Source: Bacteroidota bacterium (GTDB taxonomy: Bacteria > Bacteroidota > Bacteroidia > Chitinophagales > Chitinophagaceae). From it: a stretch of DNA of 64,000 nt. Positions 7,402 to 14,587 of this stretch are shown one piece after another. Where the stretch lies: contig JABDFW010000004.1 in assembly GCA_013286305.1 (NCBI GenBank), positions 1 through 64,000 of the forward strand. Direction: 5' to 3'. Position numbers and translations under genes: made by a program. The notes beneath the pieces are model-generated. The model was not told the origin of the DNA and made no database searches. It saw only the letters and a program-made list of their open reading frames with translations. Position 1 is the stretch's first letter, and every line of letters starts with the position of its first letter.

Positions 7402-8109
7402 CTACGACGGGTTTATTATAAAATGCACCCTATACACAAATGTTATGTCGTCAATGGGTATGTCCTGCGGGGGAATTTTGTCGTTGTAGCTTACAATTTT
7501 TATATACTCTTTGCCCTGCATTGAAGGGTGTATAAATTTTACCATGCTTTGGCCATAGCGGGTGTGTATGCCATATTTTTCGCCGTATATTATGCCGCGC
7601 TTGTCAATTATTTTACCTACTACAAATGCCTGGTTCATGATGAGGGGGTACATGCTGTCGCCGTTTACTTTTTCGCCGTGGTTGCAGCCGGGAAAAACGT
7701 TTACAGGCAAATGCGCAATAGGAGTTTGCATTTCGGGGTCGTCGCTGTACACCTGTATGGTGCCTGCTCGTGTGTTGCCCACATACACCGGAATATCTTT
7801 TACAGGCTCATCATTTTTTTTGGTGCGGCGCTCTTTTAAATAAGCGCCCTTTTGTTTTTCGGGCTCGGTAGTTTGTGGAGGCTGCAGCAGCATTTCGCCC
7901 TCGCCGGTTATAAGCCAGTTGCTGTTTATTTCGGGTATATGTTTTAGTATGTCGTTTACAATTTGTATGCTGGGCATATTGCCTTCGGTTTTTAGCCTGT
8001 TTATTTTTTCAGACGACTTGTAACCCAATAACTGGGTGGCAAACAGGTTTATACTGCCTATTTTTTTATACTTGCGTATTTGCTCAATGCGGTCAAAAAA
8101 GTCGCTCAT
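7402..8109 (-). CDS. S24-family (LexA/CI-like) phage repressor
   Basis: This is a transcriptional repressor with self-cleavage capacity. The N-terminal 75 residues form an HTH-type domain (INLFATQLLGYKSSEKINRLK, then NWLITGEGEML). A linker leads to the peptidase domain with Ser152 in NGDSMYPLI and Lys191 in QSMVKFI. A candidate cleavage bond, Ala115-Gly116 (NTRAGT), is spaced from the Ser much as in LexA. Cleavage after DNA damage is inferred from these residues. A -7-like element TATCTTTC (8135-8142, minus) and a palindrome CAAACTGGTTTG (8117-8128) lie just before the start and could be promoter and operator. The gene diverges from the rightward small-gene/replication block, as in many temperate phages. 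Confidence 0.82.
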   Translation of the reverse strand: MSDFFDRIEQIRKYKKIGSINLFATQLLGYKSSEKINRLKTEGNMPSIQIVNDILKHIPEINSNWLITGEGEMLLQPPQTTEPEKQKGAYLKERRTKKNDEPVKDIPVYVGNTRAGTIQVYSDDPEMQTPIAHLPVNVFPGCNHGEKVNGDSMYPLIMNQAFVVGKIIDKRGIIYGEKYGIHTRYGQSMVKFIHPSMQGKEYIKIVSYNDKIPPQDIPIDDITFVYRVHFIINPS

Positions 8110-8592
8110 GGGGTTTCAAACTGGTTTGTAGGGGGAAAGATAAGGGTTTTTATTAAAATTAAGGGGGTTTGGTGGGACAGGCTGGGGAATGGCTATTTGG
8201 CTGCAGTGGCGTCGCACTCGTGTGCTGTTGCACATTAATGGGCAACCCGTTATGCCTGCGCAGGCAGGCATCTCATAAATATAAGCGAGTATAAATAATG
8301 TTGGCTTTGCCCATGTTTTATTTTCTGATGGGCGTTGCCCGTCGCTGGTAAATGATGCGCCTTTCAGCCCGCCGGACGAACTTGGCCGTGCCACAGGCTC
8401 TGTTGCCAGTTTTGTTTTTGCGTAGCCTAACCTGGCCATTATTATATTAAGGCAATACCCCAAAATGAGGAAAGGATTATACATATAATATATTTATATT
8501 ATTTCTAAAACACTGATTTTAAACATAGTGGGGGGGGGGTATAAACTTTGTGGGAAAAATGTTATCACGGCTTTTAAAACTGCTAAGATTTT
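8110..8592. repeat. divergent control region interrupted by interspersed repeat
   Basis: This 480-base stretch separates the S24 repressor from the 8593 gene. It contains a GCCTGCGCAGGCAGGCATCTC palindromic repeat (about 8256-8276) related to those at 27.35-27.53 kb. The minus ORF 8116-8484 (translation with RLGYAKTKLATEP and ARPSSSGGLKGAS) looks like read-through of a dispersed repeat and not a protein. A run of G (8531-8538) lies before the 8593 gene. Confidence 0.6.
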
Positions 8593-8808
8593 ATGGAAGA
8601 TATTAAAAACATTCAAACTGATACACTTATTGACATGCTTGCTAAGTTTACCGCTGATTATTCAACAATGCTTAAGGAAGGGTATATGGATGATGAGCTT
8701 ACAAACTGTCAGCTAACCATTGATTCTCTTCAATCTGAAATAACGGCCAGGAAAAATATTGAGGCAACAATTTCTAAATATAAGTTTGTAAGTTCTGTTA
8801 CAAAATAA
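8593..8808 (+). CDS. small helical protein, paralogue of the 4330 gene
   Basis: The 71-residue protein is acidic and helical, without membrane segments. It shares with the 4330 product the pattern ME.IK..QTD.L.DMLA followed by T.DYS.MLKEGY and NCQ..I.SLQSEI. It is the first rightward gene after the divergent S24 repressor, the place where phages often carry a Cro-like regulator. It has no visible HTH, so that role would be speculation. I do not recognise the family. Confidence 0.6.
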   Translation: MEDIKNIQTDTLIDMLAKFTADYSTMLKEGYMDDELTNCQLTIDSLQSEITARKNIEATISKYKFVSSVTK

Positions 8809-8903
8809 TGTTTGTGGTAGTAAAACTCCGGCGCTTTTTAGCACAAGAAAAATACTGCGTTGTTGTTGGCCGCTTCCCTGTTATTGTTGGCCGCCCTGCA
8901 AGA

Positions 8904-9347
8904 TCAACAAACAGTATTCCAATAGTCAATCCATTTCTTTTTTACTTCATCTTCTGATATGCCTGTATCGTAAGCCGGCGAAAACAGTGGCATTACCCGC
9001 TCAATTTTTACCAATACAATATTTTTAATGTTATGCTTTACGCCTGCGCCACGGTAAAATAAAAGTATATCGTTAAACAACGGGCCTTTAGATAACACCG
9101 TGCCGGTGCCTTTAAACCGGTAGCCTTTTCTAATAAAAATATCAACCACATTTATTTCAATGGACGGGTTAAGCAAAAGATTGTTTATTGTGCCGGGGGA
9201 ATGAATATCGGCAAATATCAAATGATCATCATCCCACACATTGGTTGTGCCTTTTGGCGACAGGTTAGGTGTTCCGTCGGCGCAAACAGTTGCAATAAAG
9301 CCAAGCTTTTGCTTTTTAACAAACTCCTTTATTTCATTGGTTAACAT
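8904..9347 (-). CDS. pyridoxamine 5'-phosphate oxidase-fold flavoprotein
   Basis: The protein of about 147 residues has the split-barrel PPOX pattern: an N-terminal helix (MLTNEIKEFVKKQ), then LGFIATVCADGTPNLSPKG, then LIFADIHSPGTINNLLLNPSIEINVVD, then GYRFKGTGTVL. Relatives bind FMN and reduce or oxidise small molecules; no specific substrate is evident. I start it at 9347 because the 12 extra residues of the track ORF (MCTSPIPIIIIG) come from a low-complexity ATT run. It is on the minus strand inside the rightward phage-like block and looks like an inserted cargo gene. Confidence 0.78.
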   Translation of the reverse strand: MLTNEIKEFVKKQKLGFIATVCADGTPNLSPKGTTNVWDDDHLIFADIHSPGTINNLLLNPSIEINVVDIFIRKGYRFKGTGTVLSKGPLFNDILLFYRGAGVKHNIKNIVLVKIERVMPLFSPAYDTGISEDEVKKKWIDYWNTVC

Positions 9348-9681
9348 GCCAATTATTATTATTGGTATTGGTGAGGTACACAAAATTAGTGTGCGCTCTT
9401 ATACAATTGTAAACCTTCGCGAAATTATCTTCACATCATTCTTTTCGTCCCAACAGTCAACCTTTGATTTACATGTAAATACAAATATATTTGAAAAATA
9501 TGTAAATTACTCACAAATATATTTGTATTATTCAAACATGATTGCTATTTTTGATCTGTCAATTACTTTTAAAACAGAAGCAGAAATACCTGCTTTTTTA
9601 TTGAAAGATGATGCTAAAATTATTAGTAAACAGGCGAGTGACTACCACAAACTGGAAACTGGAAACTTGAAACTCGAAACT

Positions 9682-9927
9682 ATGTGCAATTTTTTAATAA
9701 CGGAACAAAAGCAGCATCTGCGGTCGCTGGAAGAAACGCTTGGCCATATTGAAAGCTGCAATTTATTAGGCGAGATAGACCCCGCTTATTATGTCGACAA
9801 AAAGAATGAATACATTCTGCAGTATGCCCACCAGCTATCGCAATTGGCGCAAACAGTATTCGAAAAAAAAGTGCACACGCCAAACGCATTGCTTATCGGC
9901 AACCTTAAGGTGATGAAGAAAGGATGA
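9682..9927 (+). CDS. 81-residue unknown protein of the phage-like block
   Basis: I place the start at ATG 9682 (MCNFLITEQKQHLRS). The track ORF starting at 9241 runs antisense through the PPOX gene and then through a low-complexity repeat (CTGGAAACTTGAAACTCGAA, translated KLETGNLKLET), so its first 147 codons are not protein. The remaining protein is helical with heptad-like spacing (LRSLEETLGHIESCNLL, then YILQYAHQLSQLAQTVFEKK). No family is recognised. It is followed by small genes in the same direction leading to the DUF4373 gene. Confidence 0.5.
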   Translation: MCNFLITEQKQHLRSLEETLGHIESCNLLGEIDPAYYVDKKNEYILQYAHQLSQLAQTVFEKKVHTPNALLIGNLKVMKKG

Positions 9928-10182
9928 TAAAAAAAGTCATTAAGTCAATAAGGAGGCAACCGTCATCTGTCAGTTTTTTTAATGACTTAATGACCCAATG
10001 ACCACTTCCTGTCAACCGTCAACTCTATTAAAGTGTGTGTTTTAGGTTTTTTGGGGTTAAAAAACGGCCCTGCTTTTCTAAGTGGGGCCTCTTTTAAAAT
10101 TAATTGTAAAGAGTAGTTGATTGGTAAGAGAGTAGTTGATAAGTAAACGGGCAAATGAACAGGAACACAAAACCGCCAACTA
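9928..10182. repeat. intergenic with short repeated phrases
   Basis: No gene was found. It contains TCATTAAGTCAATAAGGAGG, AATGACCCAATGACC and CTGTCAACCGTCAACTC phrases like those between the terminase genes, and AGTAGTTGATTGGTAAGAG, which recurs in variant form near 14639-14690. Confidence 0.6.
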
Positions 10183-10506
10183 TTGTGCCCCCTATGTTTC
10201 CTACATGCCTATGTGGTTAACAGAACACAATACACAACTATTGTGCCTCTATGTTTCCTACATGCCTATGTGGTTAACAGAACACAATACATAACTATTG
10301 TGCCTCTATGTTTCCTACATGCCTATGTGGTTAACAGAACACAATACATAACTATTGTGCCTCTATGTTTCCTACATGCCTATGTGGTTAACAGAACACA
10401 ATACATAACTATTGTGCCTCTATGTTTCCTACATGCCTATGTGGTTAACAGAACACAATACATAACTATTGTGCCTCTATGTTTCCTACATGCCTATGTG
10501 GTTAAC
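10183..10506. repeat. tandem array of six 57-bp units
   Basis: The unit contains CTACATGCCTATGTGGTTAAC, then AGAACACAATACATAACTAT, then TGTGCCTCTATGTTTC. Copies recur every 57 bases and are almost identical (small changes only in the first). Since 57 is a multiple of 3, one frame stays open through all copies and gives the track ORF 10183-10542 (repeating LCFLHAYVVN); its composition and the noncoding relatives at 12258-12297 and 13310-13349 argue against a protein. There are no unique spacers between units, so this is not a CRISPR array. Confidence 0.85.
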
Positions 10507-10538
10507 GAACTGGAAACTATAAACTGGAAACAGCTCAC

Positions 10539-10769
10539 ATGAACGACCTGCTAAACTCTTTAATTAAAATAATGCCGTCGCTCAGTTATCGGGGCTGCTG
10601 CATTAATATTCATAAAACCCATTGTACCGTAATGGGTAAAACATTTGTTACGGTGCATGATGCCAAAACCGCTGTGGACAATGGTTACAGGGGTTTGAAG
10701 GAATCTATTGTGAGAGTTAGAAGTGAAGAGTTAAAAGTGAAGAGTAATGAATTAACAATTAATAATTAA
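10539..10769 (+). CDS. small unknown protein with a repeat-derived C-terminus
   Basis: The 76-residue protein starts MNDLLNSLIKIMPSLSY and has a compact N-terminal part with three Cys (GCCINIHKTHC) and TFVTVHDAKTAVDNGYRGL. The last 19 residues (VRVRSEELKVKSNELTINN) are encoded by the dispersed phrase AGTGAAGAGTTAAAAGTGAA followed by AATTAACAATTAATAATTAA, which is noncoding elsewhere in this genome. It belongs to the rightward set ending in the helicase loader. The family is not recognised; a replication-accessory or regulatory role is only a guess from position. Confidence 0.5.
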   Translation: MNDLLNSLIKIMPSLSYRGCCINIHKTHCTVMGKTFVTVHDAKTAVDNGYRGLKESIVRVRSEELKVKSNELTINN

Positions 10770-10795
10770 TAATAATACCGCGATGCGGGTCTGCT

Positions 10796-11080
10796 ATGCT
10801 TAAATCAAAAAATCACCAGGACACAAGGGAGATACACTTTCATGTAAATGTGCCCTTGCTGAGGGCGCCAAAAATTGCACGCACTACCATGATTGATGGC
10901 AAACGGTTTTATATTGGCCGTAACAAAAAACAATACCGCGCCGACCTTTACGACAAAATGTTTAAAGTTACCAAAGGCGAAGTATTGCCATGGACTTACA
11001 AAGGCGCCAACCACAGTGAGATAAAGAATTTGAGATGGAGGGAGAAGGAGGAGTTGCAGATTGGGAATGAAGAGGACTAA
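10796..11080 (+). CDS. 94-residue basic unknown protein
   Basis: The protein is basic in its middle part (KIARTTMIDGKRFYIGRNKK then YRADLYDKMFKVTKGEVLPWTYKGANHSEI) and has a beta-rich pattern with an acidic end. It has no signal peptide or membrane helix. It lies 26 bases after the preceding small gene and 68 bases before the DUF4373 gene in the same direction, so it is probably part of the same transcription unit. The family is not recognised; nucleic-acid binding would fit the composition but is not shown. Confidence 0.5.
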   Translation: MLKSKNHQDTREIHFHVNVPLLRAPKIARTTMIDGKRFYIGRNKKQYRADLYDKMFKVTKGEVLPWTYKGANHSEIKNLRWREKEELQIGNEED

Positions 11081-11148
11081 CATTAGAAACATGCAACTGC
11101 AAACTATCACAAAGTGATCTATTTGGGACAAACTAAAAACTTTTTATT

Positions 11149-11988
11149 ATGGCACGACCAAAAAAATACGGACTTGATTATTTTCCGCTGGATGTATCTC
11201 TTTTTGAGAACAAGAAAATGGAAGCCATCTCAGGCGAATTTGGCGACGCTGGCCTGCTGGTAACAATCAAACTGATGTGCGACATATATCAAAACGGGTA
11301 CTATACCCATTGGAAACCGTTGAATAAAATGCAGCTGCTTAGCAGGATAAAAGGTGCAACCCCGCAAATTGTAGAAGATGTAGTACAAAGATTGATAACT
11401 TTTGAAGTTTTTGACGAGCATATTTTTAACACATACCAGGTGCTTACCTCAAAGAAAATTCAGGAAACGTTTTTAGAGGCTACAAAAAAAAGAAAGGACA
11501 TAGAGTTTGAGCTTTATATATGCCAGGAGATAAATGTATGCAGAAACCCCACCATTGCTGTACTTAATGACAACATTAATACACAAAGCAAAGAAAAGGA
11601 AAGCAAAGAAGAGGAAATAAAAGAAAATAAAATTAAAGAAAACGAAAGCAAAGAAAGCTCATTTACGCGCGGGCCCGTCCGAACGGATCATCCGGGCGGG
11701 CCTGAAATTCTACATTCAAATTTATTTAGACAGCCAAAAGTGCCTGATAAAAAACAGGTGGAAGAGTTTTTTTTGCGAAGCGGCGGCACGCTTGAAATGG
11801 CTGATCATTTTTTTAAAAGGCACGAAGCAACCGCGTGGTTTTTAAACGGCTCGCCGATAACTAATTTTCATAACCTGGTGCCATCGTATATAAAAAACTG
11901 GATTGCAAATGTAAAAAATAAAGGCAGCACCTATAAGTTTGATCATACAAAAGTTGGTGCACGAAACGATTACAGCACACCTTTTTAA
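11149..11988 (+). CDS. DUF4373 (Lin1244/Lin1753-like) phage replication-type protein
   Basis: The N-terminal 110 residues match the DUF4373 domain found in phage replication initiation proteins: ARPKKYGLDYFPLDVSLFE, then ISGEFGDAGLLVTIKLMCDIYQ, then GYY.HW...NKMQLLSRI, then VVQRLITFEVFDE. A long Lys/Glu-rich linker (KESKEEEIKENKIKENESKE) precedes a C-terminal segment with VEEFFLRSGG and WFLNGSPITNFHNLVPSYIKNW, typical of the second half of such proteins. The linker contains RGPVRTDHPGGPE, encoded by a GC-rich palindrome (11672-11702) that also occurs outside genes (21129-21154). The helicase loader gene follows, which supports a replication role. Confidence 0.75.
   Translation: MARPKKYGLDYFPLDVSLFENKKMEAISGEFGDAGLLVTIKLMCDIYQNGYYTHWKPLNKMQLLSRIKGATPQIVEDVVQRLITFEVFDEHIFNTYQVLTSKKIQETFLEATKKRKDIEFELYICQEINVCRNPTIAVLNDNINTQSKEKESKEEEIKENKIKENESKESSFTRGPVRTDHPGGPEILHSNLFRQPKVPDKKQVEEFFLRSGGTLEMADHFFKRHEATAWFLNGSPITNFHNLVPSYIKNWIANVKNKGSTYKFDHTKVGARNDYSTPF
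11672..11702. repeat. REP-like GC-rich palindrome inside the DUF4373 coding sequence
   Basis: The arms GGCCCGTCCG and CGGGCGGGCC pair over 9 of 10 bases around AACGGATCATC. A close copy (CCCGTCCG then TCATCCGGGCGGG) lies in the intergenic element at 21129-21154, and a related GC-rich run lies near 14741-14760. The palindrome is in frame and adds residues to a charged linker. Confidence 0.75.
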
Positions 11989-12313
11989 CTATGCAGCTTT
12001 TCACCACATAGGCACAAAGAAAACATAGGTACACATAGATTTTAATAAACACCCCCGTTGTTATTATGTAGCCTGCCTGATAGCATTGCAGGGTAAAACC
12101 GTGTTGCCCACCTTCATCAACGATATATGGCACAAGTGTGCGACGCAAGGGACGATGCCATGAAATGCAAATGCCCGTAGCAATAGAAAAATTCCAAATT
12201 TTAAATCCCAAAGTCCAACACACAACTACCACAAAGTGATCCCTTTGGGACAAACTTCTATGCGCCCCTATATTTCCTCTATGCCTATGTGGTGAAAAAC
12301 AAAATAATAAACC
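11989..12313. repeat. spacer carrying two dispersed repeat families
   Basis: At 12000-12040 lies an inverted copy of the CACATAGGCAC...AACATAGG family, and at 12229-12297 there is a CACAAAGTGATCCC/TTTGGGACAAAC unit followed by CTATGCCTATGTGGTGAAAA. A region similar to the latter two also ends the block at 13.3 kb. No ORF here is credible. Confidence 0.65.
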
Positions 12314-13135
12314 ATGCAACAATTACATACTATAAAAAAAATGTTACCACCGCCGCCGCCCGAAGTAAAAGAGCTGTTTGATGCGGTTGAGCTAAACGAT
12401 GAAGAAATAAACTCCGCTATTTTTGATGCGAAGAGAAATAAATATTTTGTGCTTGATGAGGAGCGAAAACAACAGGAGAAAAAAGATATTCGCGATGAAG
12501 CATTGAGGCCATGGAGCACTAATGAGCTTTTTCATTTCGCAAAAAAAGAAGCGGAGGTGCTGGTAAAAATAAGCGGCAAAGTGCACTGCTTAGATGAATA
12601 TGTTGAACCGGTTTTTAACCAGCTATGCCTGTATTTTAGCAACAATGCGTTATTTGAAAGCAATGGGCTTAGCCTTAACAAAGGCATAATGCTTATTGGC
12701 AATGTGGGCGTAGGCAAAACCGACCTGCTAAAGGCTTTCAGGAAAAATAAACGGCAATGTTTTTTGCCTGTTACCTGCAACGAGGTGGAAGAAAAATGCA
12801 GGGACAAAGGGCTGCGTTACAGCGAAACATTTGCAGGGCCCGTACCTGGCCATGGCAATACGCCGCAATATTTTTTTCAGCACCAGGTGGGCTGGATGTT
12901 TGACGACCTGGGCACCGAGGGCATTATAAAAGAATATGGCAACCAATTAGAGGTGATGGAAAAAATAATTCACATGCGGTATATGCTAAAAGAGCATGTG
13001 CCCTTTAATACCATGCATTTAACCACCAACATACCCGTTGACGACCTTGAAAAACGTTACGGTTACCGCATGCGCAGCCGTGTGCGTGAAATGTTTAACG
13101 TTATTACACTGCCCGGGCCTGACAGGAGGAAATGA
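12314..13135 (+). CDS. DnaC-like helicase-loader ATPase
   Basis: This 273-residue AAA+-type ATPase has Walker A at residues 129 to 136 (GNVGVGKT), Walker B at about 195 to 199 (WMFDDLG), a sensor 1-type strand (HLTTNIP) and a terminal Arg-rich motif (RYGYRMRSRVREMF) like the arginine finger/sensor region of DnaC and IstB proteins. The N-terminal 110 residues are charged and helical, where helicase binding occurs in DnaC relatives. Its place directly after the DUF4373 gene suggests it loads the host or phage replicative helicase at the phage origin. IstB of an insertion sequence is unlikely, since no transposase is adjacent. Confidence 0.78.
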   Translation: MQQLHTIKKMLPPPPPEVKELFDAVELNDEEINSAIFDAKRNKYFVLDEERKQQEKKDIRDEALRPWSTNELFHFAKKEAEVLVKISGKVHCLDEYVEPVFNQLCLYFSNNALFESNGLSLNKGIMLIGNVGVGKTDLLKAFRKNKRQCFLPVTCNEVEEKCRDKGLRYSETFAGPVPGHGNTPQYFFQHQVGWMFDDLGTEGIIKEYGNQLEVMEKIIHMRYMLKEHVPFNTMHLTTNIPVDDLEKRYGYRMRSRVREMFNVITLPGPDRRK

Positions 13136-13354
13136 AGAAAGTTTACAGTTTGTCCCAAGGGATCACTTTGTGATAGTTTACAGTTTGTGGTTTGTTCCAA
13201 AGTGATCCCTTTGGGACAAACTATCACAAAGTGATCCCTTGGGACAAACTATCACAAAGTGATCCCTTTGGGACAAACCATCACAAAGTGATCCCTTTGG
13301 GACAAACTTCTATGTGCCCCTATGTTTCCTCTATGCCTATGTGGTGAAAAAAAA
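13136..13354. repeat. cluster of double-hairpin repeats
   Basis: Four direct units (from about 13198, 13225, 13253 and 13281) and one inverted unit (about 13150-13176) each carry two small palindromes in a row, TCACAAAGTGA and TCCCTTTGGGA, followed by CAAAC. The direct units sit end to end at about 28-base spacing. A CTATGCCTATGTGGTGAAAA unit closes the cluster at 13330-13350. Single copies are at about 11106-11130 and 12229-12256. Confidence 0.8.
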
Positions 13355-14587
13355 CTACTTCCCCTGCAACTCCCCCAACTTCTTTCTTGTATCCGGGGTT
13401 TCTTTAATGGATAATGCTTTTTTATAATTCTCTATCGCCTGTGCTTTGTCGCCTTTTGCACTGTACAGGTCGCCTATTGAATCATACACATTAAAGCTTT
13501 CAGGATAGTTTGCTATGTTTAATTTAAACAAGCTCTCCGCTTTATCAAACATTTTATTCCCCATAAACTGGTAAGCCATTTCATTTACATCCTGTTCGGG
13601 GGGCAATACACTATACCCAAACTCGGCTGATATTAGTTTGTAGTGCACTGTAAGAAATGAATCTATCTTAAATGACTGGTCTGTAAAATAACTGTTCTTT
13701 ATTTTGAGCGGGTAATTTTTAAAAATAAAATGCAACCCGTCGTACTCTGTAATTAAAGGGGAGGAGCCGTGGTTGTCTTCATTATAGTACCTGTAATTTA
13801 CGCGTAAATTATTTTGTTTATTGGCTGCAAAGTAGTGGCTTAGTTTTAAAATAGAACGTATGTGTGCGGTGCTGCCGCTGGTGTCGCTTTGTACCCTCGT
13901 GGTATCCATGCCTTCGTCCATGGTGTTGGCAATGCCCATATAAATAGCCGTGCCTGCAAATGAATTTGTTCTTAAATATTCTTCTGTTTGTTTTAAAAGC
14001 TTTTGATTGTCCCACCACATGCTTGGGTCAACCGCTATGTACGATCTGAACAGGTTTGTATGATGCACCAGCGTATTAATTACCGTTAACCCGCCAAATG
14101 AATGCCCTATAAGCATGCGGTATGGTGTGGTGGGGTACAGCGAATCAATATGCGGTATCAGTTCCTTTTCTATGAACGCCATAAATGCTTCGCCGCCACC
14201 AGATGTTTTAGTTGCAGCGCTGTCCATATATAGCCCGCCAGCAACATGTGTGGGGGTTAAATCCCTTGTCCTGTCAGTGTTTGGTATGCCCACTACAATC
14301 ATCTGCGGGCAAATAGTATTGCCGTTTACGCTGCTTAGTTGCTGTATCATTCCCACAACAGAGCTAAAATGCCCGTCGCCATCCAGCAGGTAAACAACGG
14401 GGTACCTCGCCCCTCCATAAATAGCATTGCCCTGGTTATTGGGCACATATACCCATATTTTGCGTTGCTCTTTTAGTATGGTTGAATTAACGCTGTCAAT
14501 AATGCCAATGCTAATGGTATTTTTATCCTGCGCCCTTAGCGTTATTATTGCAATACATAAAAAGGCTATAAGAAGAAATGTTTTCAT
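13355..14587 (-). CDS. secreted alpha/beta-hydrolase (Fes/IroE-like esterase) with C-terminal TPR
   Basis: The signal peptide is visible (MKTFLLIAFLCIAIITLRAQ). The esterase domain shows YPVVYLLDGDGHF, the nucleophile elbow GHSFGG with Ser163, an acid candidate in VDPSMWW and a catalytic His candidate in YNEDNHGSSP. The last 80 residues form tetratricopeptide repeats (AYQFMGNKMFDKAESLFKLN, then YSAKGDKAQAIENYKKAL). Relatives cleave siderophore or short-chain esters in the periplasm; the substrate here is not evident. The gene is convergent with the helicase-loader gene and marks the right end of the phage-like block. Confidence 0.8.
   Translation of the reverse strand: MKTFLLIAFLCIAIITLRAQDKNTISIGIIDSVNSTILKEQRKIWVYVPNNQGNAIYGGARYPVVYLLDGDGHFSSVVGMIQQLSSVNGNTICPQMIVVGIPNTDRTRDLTPTHVAGGLYMDSAATKTSGGGEAFMAFIEKELIPHIDSLYPTTPYRMLIGHSFGGLTVINTLVHHTNLFRSYIAVDPSMWWDNQKLLKQTEEYLRTNSFAGTAIYMGIANTMDEGMDTTRVQSDTSGSTAHIRSILKLSHYFAANKQNNLRVNYRYYNEDNHGSSPLITEYDGLHFIFKNYPLKIKNSYFTDQSFKIDSFLTVHYKLISAEFGYSVLPPEQDVNEMAYQFMGNKMFDKAESLFKLNIANYPESFNVYDSIGDLYSAKGDKAQAIENYKKALSIKETPDTRKKLGELQGK

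Noticed and set aside
9241-9681. N-terminal part of the 228-residue track ORF
   Set aside because: It is antisense to the PPOX gene and then runs through a low-complexity repeat; only the part from 9682 is credible.
10183-10542. 119-residue ORF with repeating LCFLHAYVVN, and the idea of a CRISPR array
   Set aside because: Six 57-bp tandem copies with no unique spacers; related copies elsewhere are noncoding. A repeat-spacer structure is absent and there are no cas genes in the window.
12314-13135. IstB of an insertion sequence
   Set aside because: No transposase (IstA type) or terminal inverted repeats next to it; the DUF4373 neighbour fits a phage replication module better.
13141-13350. 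CRISPR array suspicion for the 28-bp units
   Set aside because: Units are directly adjacent without spacers, and one copy is inverted.
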